Source: Microbacterium sp. (GTDB taxonomy: Bacteria > Actinomycetota > Actinomycetes > Actinomycetales > Microbacteriaceae). Taken from it: a DNA stretch of 53,093 nt. The stretch's first letter is position 1. The number at the start of each line of letters is the position of its first letter. This document shows positions 16,747 through 25,384 of the stretch, in pieces. The stretch is from positions 1-53,093 of the forward strand of contig DQHP01000083.1 in NCBI GenBank assembly GCA_003524435.1. The letters are read 5' to 3'. Made by a program: the position numbers and the translations under genes. Under the pieces are notes generated by a model. The model made no database searches, was not told where the DNA came from, and saw only the letters and a list, made by a program, of their open reading frames with translations.

Positions 16747-17635
16747 GCTCGGAAAGGCGGTGCGGCGCAGGCAAGTCAGAAACGTTGATGCCGACCATCG
16801 CTTCACCCAGCCCACGGGAAACCTCAGCGACGATCTTGGGGTCGTCATAGAAAGTGGTTGCCTTGACGATCGCTGCCGCACGTTCAGCGGGGTTGCCTGA
16901 TTTAAAGATGCCAGAGCCGACGAACACGCCATCGGCACCCAGCTGCATCATCATGGCAGCGTCCGCCGGGGTCGCGACGCCACCCGCGACGAAGAGTACG
17001 ACCGGAAGCTTGCCGGTTTCGGCAATCTCGGCAACCAGCTCATACGGCGCCTGGAGCTCTTTCGCGGCAACGAACAGTTCGTCCTTCGTCATCGAACGCA
17101 ACACGTTGATCTCCGACCGGATCTTGCGAATGTGCTTGGTCGCCTCAGAAACGTCACCGGTGCCGGCTTCACCTTTTGAGCGGATCATGGCGGCGCCCTC
17201 GTTGACGCGGCGCAGCGCCTCGCCCAAATTCGTCGCACCACACACGAACGGCACGGTGAAACCGAACTTGTCGATGTGGTTCACGTAGTCAGCGGGTGAA
17301 AGTACCTCTGATTCGTCGATGTAGTCGACGCCAAGTTCCTGCAGCACCTGCGCTTCGACGAAATGGCCGATGCGGGCTTTAGCCATCACCGGAATTGATA
17401 CAGCGTCAATAATGCTGTCGATCATGTCAGGGTCGCTCATGCGTGAAACGCCGCCCTGCGCACGGATGTCAGCGGGGACGCGTTCCAGCGCCATGACAGC
17501 AACGGCGCCCGCATCCTCGGCGATCTTTGCCTGGTCCGCGGTGACGACGTCCATAATGACGCCACCCTTGAGCATCTCTGCAAGGCCGCGCTTGACGCGC
17601 GCCGATCCGGTGGCGGTTTTCTGATCTGCAGTCAT
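16736..17635 (-). CDS. pdxS: pyridoxal 5'-phosphate synthase lyase subunit PdxS
   Basis: Makes PLP from ribose 5-phosphate, glyceraldehyde 3-phosphate and ammonia supplied by PdxT; forms a dodecamer. 299 residues, usual size. Active-site lysines K86 (PVMAKARIGH) and K154 (IRSKGEAGTG) are present. I chose the ATG at 17635 (MTADQKTATGSARVK) because GAAAGG lies just upstream; an in-frame codon 8 residues earlier is poorer. The gene faces a divergent MocR/PdxR regulator across a 95-bp gap carrying a near-palindrome. Confidence 0.98.
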   Translation of the reverse strand: MTADQKTATGSARVKRGLAEMLKGGVIMDVVTADQAKIAEDAGAVAVMALERVPADIRAQGGVSRMSDPDMIDSIIDAVSIPVMAKARIGHFVEAQVLQELGVDYIDESEVLSPADYVNHIDKFGFTVPFVCGATNLGEALRRVNEGAAMIRSKGEAGTGDVSEATKHIRKIRSEINVLRSMTKDELFVAAKELQAPYELVAEIAETGKLPVVLFVAGGVATPADAAMMMQLGADGVFVGSGIFKSGNPAERAAAIVKATTFYDDPKIVAEVSRGLGEAMVGINVSDLPAPHRLSERGW

Positions 17636-17666
17636 GGCCGAGCCTTTCGAAGTATCCAAAGAAAAG

Positions 17667-17682
17667 TTTGATCTAGGTCAAA
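17667..17682. promoter_or_regulatory. candidate PdxR operator between pdxS and pdxR
   Basis: TTTGATCTAGGTCAAA, a 16-bp palindrome with one mismatched pair around CTAG. On the - strand it contains TTGACC, a fair -35 for pdxS, so a bound protein would touch the promoter. The flank AAAGTTTGATCTA loosely resembles the motif I recall for Corynebacterium PdxR (AAAGTGG..CTA). Assignment is inference. Confidence 0.45.
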
Positions 17683-17730
17683 AGGTACCACTGTCGCGGC
17701 GGCACGTAGACTCAGATGTCGAGGGGTGAC

Positions 17731-19038
17731 ATGAACGAACAGATCACAGGCACGACCGCGGTCGATATCGCGACCAGTGTTCGAGAACTCCACGAGCGTG
17801 GCGTGCTTCGTCCCGGCAGTTCCTTACCCCCGGTGCGAGAGCTTGCCTCACGCCTCGGAGTAAACCGAAACACCGCGGTTGCGGCGTACCGCCAATTGGC
17901 GCAGGCGGGCCTCGTCGTCACGCGGGGACGGGCTGGCACCATGCTCGTTGAACACAATTCCGTCGCGCAAGAAGGCTACGCCGCTGACAATGTGCTCCGC
18001 GATGTCGGTACCGGCAATCCTGACCCGAGCCTTATTCCCGATCCAACACCGGTTCTGGCAAGCGTCGCCGGGCGTCCCGTGCTCTATGGCGAACCAGTGA
18101 TCGACTCCTCACTCGCCGCTTGGGCGCGTGAGTGGATCTCCGCTGATCTGCCAGCGGATGATTTCCGCATCACTGTCACCAGCGGCGCGGTGGATGCTGT
18201 CGAACGACTGCTTGCACAAGCGCTGATGCGCGATGATGCGGTCGCCTTAGAGGATCCGTGCTTCCTGGCGAGCATCCACACTGTCCGCCTGGGGGGCTAC
18301 CGCGCGGTGCCCGTCCCAGTCGACGATGAAGGCATGACGGTCGAGGGGCTTCAAGCCGCTCTCGATGGCGGCGTACGCGCGATCATCTGCACTCCCCGTG
18401 CTCAGAATCCGACCGGTGCACGTCTCTCCCCTGAACGTGCCGCGGCGCTGCGGAGCGTCTTGGCGCAGCATCCCTATGTCTTGATCATTGAAGATGATCA
18501 TTTCTCAATGTTGTCCGCGCACCCGTACGAGAGCCTGATCAGCCCGCAGCATCGCCGGTTCGCTCTGCTGCGGTCGGTGTCGAAGTTCCTTGGCCCCGAC
18601 ATGTGCCTCGCGATTGCTGCGACAGATCCCGAGACGGCCGATCGTCTGGCGATGCGGCTGAGTCCTGGGACGACCTGGGTCAGTCATCTGCTGCAGAGGC
18701 TCGCGCACGGGCTGCTCAGCGACGAAGACGTGCAAGCGTCGATTCGCAGCGCCGGCAAGCACTACGCAAACCGCAATGCCGCGTTCGCGGAAAAACTTCG
18801 TGACCGAGGAATTGCCGCGCACTACTCGGACGGAATGAATCTCTGGGTCGAATTGCCCAAACCTGCACAGGTCATTGCCGACCGTCTGATGAGACGCGGA
18901 TGGTTGGTGCGCACCGGGGACGGATTCTCATTGACAGAACGAGATACGCCGTCTCATCATTTGCGACTCACTGTCCACGACCTCTCGGCAGCTGACGCCG
19001 ACCAGCTCGTCGCTGACCTCGCGGCGGCCGCGCAATGA
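17731..19038 (+). CDS. pdxR: MocR-family (GntR/aminotransferase) regulator, PdxR-like
   Basis: 435 residues. N-terminal GntR winged helix (about 8-70: PPVRELASRLGVNRNTAVAA) fused to a fold-type I aminotransferase domain. The PLP lysine is K285 (RSVSKFLGPD); AQNPTG at 224-229 and LIIEDDHF at 251-258 are intact. In Corynebacterium and Listeria, PdxR of this architecture senses PLP and controls pdxST; divergent placement from pdxS and the pdxY gene downstream support that role here. I prefer the ATG at 17731, preceded by GAGGGG, over the ATG at 17716. TAGACT at 17707-17712 is a fair -10 that would start the mRNA just before that ribosome site. Confidence 0.88.
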   Translation: MNEQITGTTAVDIATSVRELHERGVLRPGSSLPPVRELASRLGVNRNTAVAAYRQLAQAGLVVTRGRAGTMLVEHNSVAQEGYAADNVLRDVGTGNPDPSLIPDPTPVLASVAGRPVLYGEPVIDSSLAAWAREWISADLPADDFRITVTSGAVDAVERLLAQALMRDDAVALEDPCFLASIHTVRLGGYRAVPVPVDDEGMTVEGLQAALDGGVRAIICTPRAQNPTGARLSPERAAALRSVLAQHPYVLIIEDDHFSMLSAHPYESLISPQHRRFALLRSVSKFLGPDMCLAIAATDPETADRLAMRLSPGTTWVSHLLQRLAHGLLSDEDVQASIRSAGKHYANRNAAFAEKLRDRGIAAHYSDGMNLWVELPKPAQVIADRLMRRGWLVRTGDGFSLTERDTPSHHLRLTVHDLSAADADQLVADLAAAAQ

Positions 19039-19084
19039 CCGTAGAAGTGCATCCGCACGTTCCTAGCAGTGAGAAGATCTAAAG

Positions 19085-19936
19085 ATGAAAATCCTCTCGA
19101 TCCAGTCTGCGGTCGCATACGGCCACGTCGGCAACTCGGCCGCGGTGTTTCCTCTGCAGCGCATCGGTGTCGACGTCATTCCGGTGAACACGGTCAATTT
19201 CTCCAATCACACGGGGTACGGAGCGTGGCGCGGTCCTCTTATCGCCCCGAGCGATGTGCGCGAGGTCATCACTGGTGTTGAAGAGCGGGGCATCTTCCCC
19301 GAGGTTGCCGCGATCCTCTCTGGTTATCAGGGTGGTGAGGGCATCGGCGACGTCATTATCGAGGCGGTAGGCCGAGTGAAGGCCGCAAACCCGGACGCCC
19401 TCTACGCATGCGACCCGGTGATGGGGAATGCAAAATCCGGATGCTTCGTCGCACCGGCAATTCCGGAACTGCTGCGGGAGAAGGTCGTGCCGGTAGCCGA
19501 CATCATCACGCCGAATCAGTTCGAATTGGGTTTTCTCACCCGCACCGAACCGGACACGCTGGAATCGACGCTGGAATCCGTGGATCTCGCACGAGCCATG
19601 GGTCCGCGCACTGTCCTCGTGACCAGTGTTGAGCGGCCAGATCGTGAAGACGGCACCATTGAGATGCTCGCTGTTGACGACACGGGTGCATGGATCGTGC
19701 AGACGCCGTTTCTGCCGATGAAGGCGAACGGATCCGGCGACGTGACCGCAGCGCTGTTCACCGCGCACTACGTCGAAACAGGCAGCGCGCAGACTGCACT
19801 GGAGCGCACCGCGTCAAGCGTTTTTGATCTGCTGCAGCTGACCCTGGACTCGGGCGACCGTGAACTCAAGCTCATCGAGGCGCAAGAGTCGTACGCGCAC
19901 CCGAAGATGCAGTTCAGCGCGCGTCAGGTTCGCTGA
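19085..19936 (+). CDS. pdxY: pyridoxal kinase PdxY
   Basis: Ribokinase-fold kinase that phosphorylates pyridoxal in B6 salvage. 283 residues. It starts MKILSIQSAVAYGHVGNSAA (substrate loop), has PVNTVNFSNHTGYG, ITPNQFELG at 141-149, and the anion-hole/catalytic GSGD with D219. It follows pdxR by 46 bp on the same strand, so de novo synthesis, regulator and salvage enzyme are side by side. The stop overlaps the convergent HIT gene by 23 bp. Confidence 0.95.
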   Translation: MKILSIQSAVAYGHVGNSAAVFPLQRIGVDVIPVNTVNFSNHTGYGAWRGPLIAPSDVREVITGVEERGIFPEVAAILSGYQGGEGIGDVIIEAVGRVKAANPDALYACDPVMGNAKSGCFVAPAIPELLREKVVPVADIITPNQFELGFLTRTEPDTLESTLESVDLARAMGPRTVLVTSVERPDREDGTIEMLAVDDTGAWIVQTPFLPMKANGSGDVTAALFTAHYVETGSAQTALERTASSVFDLLQLTLDSGDRELKLIEAQESYAHPKMQFSARQVR

Positions 19937-20471
19937 CCGGCCACGCCTCAGCGACGGCCGCGCGTACCTCACCCAGCAACTGAGGCAGCGCCTTCGTCTT
20001 CGCGATGATCGGGAAGAAATTCGAGTCAGACTTCCACCGGGGCACGATGTGCTGGTGCAGGTGTGCATCCACGCCGGCGCCGGCGACGGCTCCCTGATTC
20101 ATTCCGAGGTTGAACCCATCGCAGTGTGAGACATCGCGAAGCACGCGCATGGCCGTCTGCGTGAGGGCGCCGATCTCGGCAACCTCTTCCGCCGTTGCCT
20201 GGTCATAGGTGGCGATGTGGCGATACGGACAGATGAGCAGGTGCCCCGAGTTGTACGGGAACAGGTTCAGCAGCACGTAGGCGGTCTTGCCGCGCGCGAC
20301 GATCAACCGCTCGGCGTCAGGATGCTTCGGAGCCTCGCAGAAAGGGCACTCTTCGCGGAGAGGCTCGGGCCCCGCCTGAATGTACGCCATCCGGTGCGGG
20401 GTCCAGAGCCGTTGAAACTCATCTGGAACGCCAGCAAAGTCTCCGGTGCCCTCGACGGTCCCGGCTGTCAC
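19914..20471 (-). CDS. HIT family protein (histidine triad hydrolase/transferase)
   Basis: 185 residues. The histidine triad HLHQHIVPRW has H137, H139 and H141; an N-terminal CPFC pair (C42, C45) with H86 could bind zinc, as in actinobacterial HIT proteins related to Ap4A phosphorylase and FHIT. The exact nucleotide substrate cannot be told. The ATG overlaps the thrS stop by 4 bp (ATGA), so it is translationally coupled to thrS, the standard actinobacterial arrangement. It converges on pdxY with a 23-bp overlap. Confidence 0.94.
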   Translation of the reverse strand: MTAGTVEGTGDFAGVPDEFQRLWTPHRMAYIQAGPEPLREECPFCEAPKHPDAERLIVARGKTAYVLLNLFPYNSGHLLICPYRHIATYDQATAEEVAEIGALTQTAMRVLRDVSHCDGFNLGMNQGAVAGAGVDAHLHQHIVPRWKSDSNFFPIIAKTKALPQLLGEVRAAVAEAWPVSEPDAR

Positions 20472-22459
20472 GCCAAGTCCTCCACGGTGTGCACGAGGGC
20501 GTGCGAGGCGATCGCCGCGCGAATACGGGCGACAGCATCCGCAATCGGCACTCCGTTCTGCTGGGTGCCGTCACGGAAGCGGAAAGAGACAGTTCCGGCA
20601 TCCCGGTCCTTCTCCCCCGCGATCAGGATCAGTGGAACCTTGCCGGTGGTGTGATTGCGGATCTTCTTCTGCATCCGGTCATCGGAGTGATCGACCTCTG
20701 CGCGCACGCCTTCCGCGCGCAACTGTCCGATCACATCGTCGAGGTAGCCGCTGAACTCCTCGGCAACCGGAACGCCGACGACCTGCATCGGGGCCAGCCA
20801 TACCGGGAAGTCACCTGCGTAGTGCTCGAGGAGGATTGCGAAGAAGCGCTCGACCGAGCCGAGCAGGGCGCGGTGAATCATCACAGGACGGTGCTTCTGT
20901 CCGTCAGGCCCGGTGTATTCGAGTTCAAACCGCTCGGGCTGGTTGAAGTCGAGTTGGATGGTCGACATCTGCCAGGTGCGACCAATCGCGTCGCGTGCCT
21001 GCACCGAGATCTTGGGGCCGTAGAAAGCGGCTCCGCCCGGATCGTCGACGAGTTCGAGACCGGATGCCACAGCGACCTCACGCAGCGTTTCGATCGCGTT
21101 TGTCCACTGCTCGGGGGCGCCGAGGAACTTCGGATTGCCTTCTTCGTTTGTGGAGAGCTCGAGATAGAAATCGTTGAGACCGTAGTCGCGGAGCAGATCC
21201 AAAACGAGGTTGAGGTTGGTGGTGAGTTCGTCACGCACCTGGTCCTGAGCGACGTAGATGTGTGCGTCGTCCTGAGTGAGGCCACGCACGCGGGTGAGGC
21301 CAGAGAGCGTGCCACTCTTCTCGTAGCGGTACACAGTGCCGAACTCAGCCAAGCGCAACGGCAGCTCGCGGTAGGAACGGCCGCGCGATCGAAAGATCAG
21401 GTTATGGAAGGGGCAGTTCATGGGCTTCAGGTAGTAATCCTGACCCTGGCGAGTGATGTTTCCGTCTTCATCACGCGCCTCATCGAGGTGCATCGGCGGG
21501 AACATGCCGTCGGCATAGGTCTGGAGGTGACCGGACGTCTCGAACAGATCCTTCTTCGTGATGTGTGGAGAGTTGACGACGTCGTAACCGTTGCGCAGCA
21601 GATGCCGGCGCAAGTTCTCTTCGATCTCGTAACGGATGATGCCACCCTTGGGGTGGAATACCGCAAGACCAGAGCCGATTTCATCCGGGAACGAGAACAG
21701 ATCCATCTCGACGCCGAGCTTGCGATGGTCACGGCGCTCAGCCTCGGCCATCCGCTCTTTATATGCCTTGAGCTCGTCCTTGGTCGGCCACGCTGTGCCG
21801 TAGATGCGCTGCAACTGCGGGTTCTTCTCGCTGCCGCGCCAGTATGCGGCGGCGTTGCGGGTGAGATCCCAGCCGTTGCCGATCATGCGTGTGCTGGGCA
21901 GATGCGGGCCACGGCAGAGGTCTTTCCACGCAACCTCGCCGTCTTTGGTCGTGTTGTCGTAGATCGTCAGCTCGCCAGCGCCCACCTCGACGGATGCGCC
22001 TTCAGCGGCTTCTTTGCTGCCGCCCTTGAGGCCGATCAGCTCGAGTTTGAATGGCTCATCGGCGAGTTCTGCCCTGGCCTCGTCATCCGTCACGACGCGG
22101 CGCACGAAACGCTGGCCTTCACGGATGATGCGTTGCATCTCCTTGGAGATCGCCTTCATATCCTCTGGCGTGAACGGGGTCTCCACGCCGAAGTCGTAGT
22201 AGAAACCATCACTGATCGGCGGACCGATGCCGAGGTTCGCCTGTGGGTTGATGCGTTGCACTGCCTGTGCGAGTACGTGCGCGGTCGAGTGGCGCAAAAT
22301 ATCGAGGCCGTCGGGGCTGTCGATAGTGACCGCATCGACCTCGTCGGACGTGCTCACTGTCGTCGCAAGATCCTTGAGTTCGCCGTTAACGCGCATGGCA
22401 ACAACGGATCGGTCAGAGAACAGGGCGAAGCCGTCAGTCGGCTGGGCGTTTTCAGGCAC
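20468..22459 (-). CDS. thrS: threonyl-tRNA synthetase
   Basis: Class II synthetase that charges tRNA-Thr, 663 residues. A short TGS-type N-terminus (about 1-55), then the editing domain with HSTAHVLAQAVQ, then the catalytic core: KPMNCPFHNLIFRSRGRSYR (zinc-site cysteine), motif 2 TRVRGLTQDDAHIY, motif 3 MIHRALLGSVERF, and a C-terminal anticodon-binding domain. The start is GTG with GGAGAG 6 nt before it; TAGCCT at 22486-22491 is a likely -10, giving a 20-nt leader. A 746-codon frame antisense to it is a shadow. I see no T-box in the short leader. Confidence 0.98.
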   Translation of the reverse strand: MPENAQPTDGFALFSDRSVVAMRVNGELKDLATTVSTSDEVDAVTIDSPDGLDILRHSTAHVLAQAVQRINPQANLGIGPPISDGFYYDFGVETPFTPEDMKAISKEMQRIIREGQRFVRRVVTDDEARAELADEPFKLELIGLKGGSKEAAEGASVEVGAGELTIYDNTTKDGEVAWKDLCRGPHLPSTRMIGNGWDLTRNAAAYWRGSEKNPQLQRIYGTAWPTKDELKAYKERMAEAERRDHRKLGVEMDLFSFPDEIGSGLAVFHPKGGIIRYEIEENLRRHLLRNGYDVVNSPHITKKDLFETSGHLQTYADGMFPPMHLDEARDEDGNITRQGQDYYLKPMNCPFHNLIFRSRGRSYRELPLRLAEFGTVYRYEKSGTLSGLTRVRGLTQDDAHIYVAQDQVRDELTTNLNLVLDLLRDYGLNDFYLELSTNEEGNPKFLGAPEQWTNAIETLREVAVASGLELVDDPGGAAFYGPKISVQARDAIGRTWQMSTIQLDFNQPERFELEYTGPDGQKHRPVMIHRALLGSVERFFAILLEHYAGDFPVWLAPMQVVGVPVAEEFSGYLDDVIGQLRAEGVRAEVDHSDDRMQKKIRNHTTGKVPLILIAGEKDRDAGTVSFRFRDGTQQNGVPIADAVARIRAAIASHALVHTVEDLA

Positions 22460-22527
22460 AGAAACTCTCCATCTTGGTCGCTTCTAGGCTACTCGCCCGT
22501 TAGAGCGTCATTGAACGCTCGACGCTA

Positions 22528-22860
22528 CTATTCGGCGTTGTTCGCTGTTTCTGCCACCTGCACGTCGATGTGGAAGTTTGTGCCGTCTACCTCGGAGAGC
22601 GTGACAGTTGTGTCGTATTCGAATCCGTTGCTCGGGTCGGTGAGGATGCAGTCGACTTCAGTACCGTTCACGAGCGCAATGTCGTCGTCTCCACAGTTCA
22701 TTTCAGGAGCGAAATCTGTGCCGAGTTGATCTTGCAACGCTTGCGCTGCCTGGTCTGCGACGGACTGCGCGGGCGTCGTGAGATTCGCCGAGAATGAGCA
22801 TCCGGTAAGCAGCAGCGGTGCCAACACAAGCGCGGCACCAATCGAGTAATACTTTTTCAT
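22528..22860 (-). CDS. DUF4333 lipoprotein
   Basis: 110-residue predicted lipoprotein. Signal peptide MKKYYSIGAALVLAPLLLTG followed by the lipobox cysteine C21, then a small domain with two further cysteines (EMNCGDDD and VDCILTD) that matches DUF4333, likely joined by a disulfide outside the membrane. Function of the family is unknown. The ATG at 22860 has GAGGGGGA upstream, better than the longer frame. It lies downstream of a strong terminator and upstream of thrS; its own promoter is probably in that 78-bp gap. Confidence 0.85.
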   Translation of the reverse strand: MKKYYSIGAALVLAPLLLTGCSFSANLTTPAQSVADQAAQALQDQLGTDFAPEMNCGDDDIALVNGTEVDCILTDPSNGFEYDTTVTLSEVDGTNFHIDVQVAETANNAE

Positions 22861-22938
22861 GAGTCCCCCTCTGAGTATTCCGCCCCACATTAGCGGTCTG
22901 CACCCATTGGTTGGGATACCGGGCTGTAAACAAAAGGT

Positions 22939-22967
22939 GCGCCCGTGGAGTGGAAGTCCACGGGCGC
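22939..22967 (-). terminator. intrinsic terminator after the FUSC gene
   Basis: Perfect 11-bp stem GCGCCCGTGGA / TCCACGGGCGC with a 7-nt loop, followed on the - strand by TTTTGTTT. It lies 49 bp past the stop of the FUSC-family gene. Confidence 0.88.
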
Positions 22968-23016
22968 GTTGATCACGTTCGTCTAGAAGGGACGACTCGT
23001 GAACATATCTAGTATC

Positions 23017-24132
23017 TCATGTGTTTGCTCTCGCTGCGGCGAACTCGCGACACGCATCAACGATTCGCCGGACGCCGATGAGCGCGGCATATGCGTAAGC
23101 GGTTGAATAATCGGGGGTCTCGGCGGAATCAGCGTGCCGATTTAACCTGGCCACCGCATCGTCGACGTGACTCGTAGCCCGAGCGATCTTCTCGTCGGCA
23201 GCGCTGTCGTCAACGGGCGCCGTCACCAGCTCTCCGCAGACGCGAGTAGCGTCAGCGAGCGCGTGACGAGTCGCTATTTCAGGGAGCGATCCGTCTTCGA
23301 CTGCGTTGACTAGCGTGTCAGCGAGCTCGATAGCCGAGTGCGTCGTGCGCTCGATCGCGGTCATTCGCAAGGACATCAGCGCATGACCCTCGCGTCGACG
23401 TCGTCCACGAGGGTTTCCTTTTCGGCTCTCTTCCGCCTCACCGACTTCTCCTTCCACCGCGGTGAGCATCGCTGCGAGACCACTAGTCGCCTCGCGAATG
23501 TCTTCCGGCTTGACCGGTTCCTGGGTTATCGCATGGGCGAGTTCGCCGAGCGCCGAGGCCGTGGCATCGCGCAGGGTCGAGAGACGCGACGATGCACGCT
23601 GCAGGTATAGCGGCGGGAAGACCACGAAATTTATGAGTACTCCGACCAGCACGCCGAAAGCCATCGTGAACAGGTAGCTCACAGAGAATTCTTCTGCAGC
23701 CGGGCCGCCAATCAGAAGGACGAAAAGCCCGGCGATAGCCACCCATCCGCTTCCTGCTCCCAATGCGCGTATCCCACCGAACAGGATGCCAATGCAGATT
23801 ACGGCTGCAACAGACACGACTCCTGGAGCGCCCAACAGCACGAGCCCGAGCCCACCGATACCGAGGGCAATGCCCAGCACAAGGCCGATGATTGCTTGTA
23901 CGCCGGCGCGGGCCGAGCCCGCCAGAGTGGGATACATGCTGACCAGCACACCCAGCGGTGCGTAGTAGGAATAGTCGTTATCTGCGAGCGGTACATAGGG
24001 CGCGAGATACCACGCCACTGCAGCAGCAACGGCGGTCTTGACAGCAAGGACTAACCGCGCGGCGGATGGCGACTTCTTGCCGCTATTGACGAGGGAACGT
24101 AATCGTCTGCGCTGCCCGCGCTTCGGGTTCAT
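23017..24132 (-). CDS. FUSC / aromatic acid exporter family membrane protein
   Basis: 371 residues. A basic N-terminal stretch (PKRGQRRRLRSLVNSGKK) precedes about six membrane helices (roughly 28-175: AVKTAVAAAVAWYLAP, GVLVSMYPTLAGSARAGVQA, and on), then a cytoplasmic helical C-terminal half ending near 371. The PLADNDYSYYAPLGVLVSMY region is typical of FUSC-like proteins thought to export aromatic compounds. Substrate unknown. Its ATG is 5 nt behind the stop of the small acidic gene, so the two are coupled. Confidence 0.82.
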   Translation of the reverse strand: MNPKRGQRRRLRSLVNSGKKSPSAARLVLAVKTAVAAAVAWYLAPYVPLADNDYSYYAPLGVLVSMYPTLAGSARAGVQAIIGLVLGIALGIGGLGLVLLGAPGVVSVAAVICIGILFGGIRALGAGSGWVAIAGLFVLLIGGPAAEEFSVSYLFTMAFGVLVGVLINFVVFPPLYLQRASSRLSTLRDATASALGELAHAITQEPVKPEDIREATSGLAAMLTAVEGEVGEAEESRKGNPRGRRRREGHALMSLRMTAIERTTHSAIELADTLVNAVEDGSLPEIATRHALADATRVCGELVTAPVDDSAADEKIARATSHVDDAVARLNRHADSAETPDYSTAYAYAALIGVRRIVDACREFAAARANT

Positions 24133-24137
24133 GAAAG

Positions 24138-24293
24138 CTAGGGAAGGTCCTCGACATCCACTGGATCCTCAGCGGATGGCTCTGCGTTGTCTTGGGCGTC
24201 TTCATCCTCAGCGGGAGATGTGCTCACCCCGAGATCAGGGTCGATGCCCTCAACCGAGGAGCGATCATCGTTGTGTTCCTGTGGGTCTGACAT
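24138..24293 (-). CDS. small acidic protein upstream of the FUSC gene
   Basis: 51 residues, very acidic (SDPQEHNDDRSSVEG, then a run of Asp, Glu, Ala and Pro), with no hydrophobic segment. It has the look of an intrinsically disordered actinobacterial protein. The ATG at 24293 follows GGAG at a 6-nt gap; a second ATG 4 codons upstream is possible. It is the first gene of a two-gene unit with the FUSC gene. Function not recognised. Confidence 0.6.
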   Translation of the reverse strand: MSDPQEHNDDRSSVEGIDPDLGVSTSPAEDEDAQDNAEPSAEDPVDVEDLP

Positions 24294-24401
24294 GTGAGTC
24301 TCCATTCCAGTGGTGGGCTCATAGCGTCGCGTGTCACGGGCACTGCGTCTGCCCCATTGACACAGCGCAAAGTCCCCGTACTGATTCAGCGCCCGCATAG
24401 A

Positions 24402-24905
24402 AGGGCTGAGGCAACCTTGCAGCGTCTGCGGGACTCTCTGTCAGCTATCCCGAATTACCGTTCGGTGACTGTTGAGACGATCACGATCGGGAACAAGACG
24501 ATCGATCCTGGTTACAACTTCCAGGGCCGCATGTATGCGAATGGGATGAAGCACTTCGCGTCGGGTGGTTTCGCGTCTGGGATTTATGCCGGCGTCAATG
24601 GTGGCATCCAGGATCGTGACCGAATCCTCGCGGAAAAGGAGATGGGTGTTCCTTGGGAGACGTATATCTCTGGGCGTGCGCAGGATCGTGACCGGAACAT
24701 CGGTATCTTGCAGAAGACCGGGCAGATGCTCGATGTTGGCGGTTCGGGTTCATCAGGCGGCAGCGTTCAGATGCCGTCCGAGTTGGTCATCGTGGATGTG
24801 AATAACCTACTCATTGGCCGCATGCAGGTCGAAGCAGATGGACGAATCAAAAGCTACGACGATGCTGCGGTGAGTGTGACGCGTGGTCGTCTTCGACGGC
24901 AGTAA
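24402..24905 (+). pseudogene. C-terminal fragment of a phage tail tape-measure protein
   Basis: About 167 codons that match the end of actinophage tape-measure proteins: AIPNYRSVTVETITIGNKT, FASGIYAGVNGGI, then EMGVPWETYISGRAQDRDRN and the tail PSELVIVDVNNLLIGRMQVE. A full protein has over 1000 residues, so the bulk of the gene is missing. Upstream of about 24400 the same frame reads as non-phage sequence, so the deletion joint lies near there. No start codon or ribosome site belongs to it. This marks the left edge of a decayed prophage. Confidence 0.75.
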
Positions 24906-24915
24906 GAAATGATGA

Positions 24916-24943
24916 GCCCCGCTGGTCTTCGGGCTGGCGAGGC
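24916..24943 (+). terminator. phage-type TTCG hairpin after the tape-measure fragment
   Basis: 12-bp stem GCCCCGCTGGTC / GGCTGGCGAGGC with one mismatch and three G-T pairs around a TTCG loop, 10 bp past the stop. No U-tract follows. The same hairpin style recurs at 26327 and 27131. Confidence 0.5.
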
Positions 24944-25071
24944 AGGGAAGGTCAAATAGGAACCCCACAAGGCACCCGGGGCACCCCGCCCCTCCCCCAC
25001 CGTCTAGTCGCACCCGCGGCATTGCGAGACTTTCACACACGGGGATTTGTCAGGTCGGGGAGGTGGCTCTG

Positions 25072-25341
25072 ATGGCTCGAATCGATGACTTGAAGACTGC
25101 ACGGGCCCTCATGCGAGACTCGATGAATGAGGCTGACCCGGATAAGCGGGCTTCGTTGATGAATCAGTGGCGTGCGCTTGATGCGTCGATTGCTGAGCTT
25201 GAGGGTATGACTAAGAAGACGGGTGATCCGATTGATGAAATCGCAGCCCGTAGGTCTGCTCGGGGAGGCTCAACCGCGCGTTCTGGGTCACTGCCGCCCC
25301 CACCAGAGCGGAGGGCGTATGCGGATTGTTCGAAAGTGTAG
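25072..25341 (+). CDS. phage remnant resembling a small first gene (terminase small subunit-like)
   Basis: 89 residues. MARIDDLKTARALMRDSMN, ADPDKRASLMNQWRALDAS and the end GDPIDEIAARRSARGG resemble the short first gene of actinophage genomes, often called terminase small subunit. The ATG has GGGGAGG 8 nt upstream. The last 13 residues after LPPPPE look unrelated, so the 3' end was probably replaced by a deletion. The 130 bp before it are GC-rich and phage-like (CACCCGGGGCACCCCGCCCC), consistent with an old cohesive end. No large terminase gene follows. Assignment is by resemblance only. Confidence 0.45.
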   Translation: MARIDDLKTARALMRDSMNEADPDKRASLMNQWRALDASIAELEGMTKKTGDPIDEIAARRSARGGSTARSGSLPPPPERRAYADCSKV

Positions 25342-25372
25342 CGTTCTCATGGCGTTGCACAGGTTCAATCGC

Positions 25373-25378
25373 TACCAT
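25373..25378 (+). promoter_or_regulatory. leaderless -10 element of the nucleotidyltransferase module
   Basis: TACCAT followed by a 6-nt gap (GTGAGC) and the ATG at 25385. Spacing equals that of the other leaderless starts in the window and supports this start for the first gene. Confidence 0.45.
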
Positions 25379-25384
25379 GTGAGC

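Noticed and set aside
22460..22527. T-box or structured leader of thrS
   Set aside because: Gap is too short and only a 6-bp hairpin is present; no T-box sequence.
20489..22729. 746-codon + strand open frame opposite thrS
   Set aside because: Mirror frame of a high-GC gene; no start context and thrS is certain on the other strand.
24294..24400. GTG start and N-terminal 36 codons of the tape-measure frame
   Set aside because: The residues do not look phage-like and the GTG overlaps the start of the small acidic gene; the frame is open by chance up to the junction.
24340..24420. attL copy of the tRNA-Val(GAC) 3' end
   Set aside because: Compared by eye; no duplicate of the tRNA end is present near the left edge of the island.
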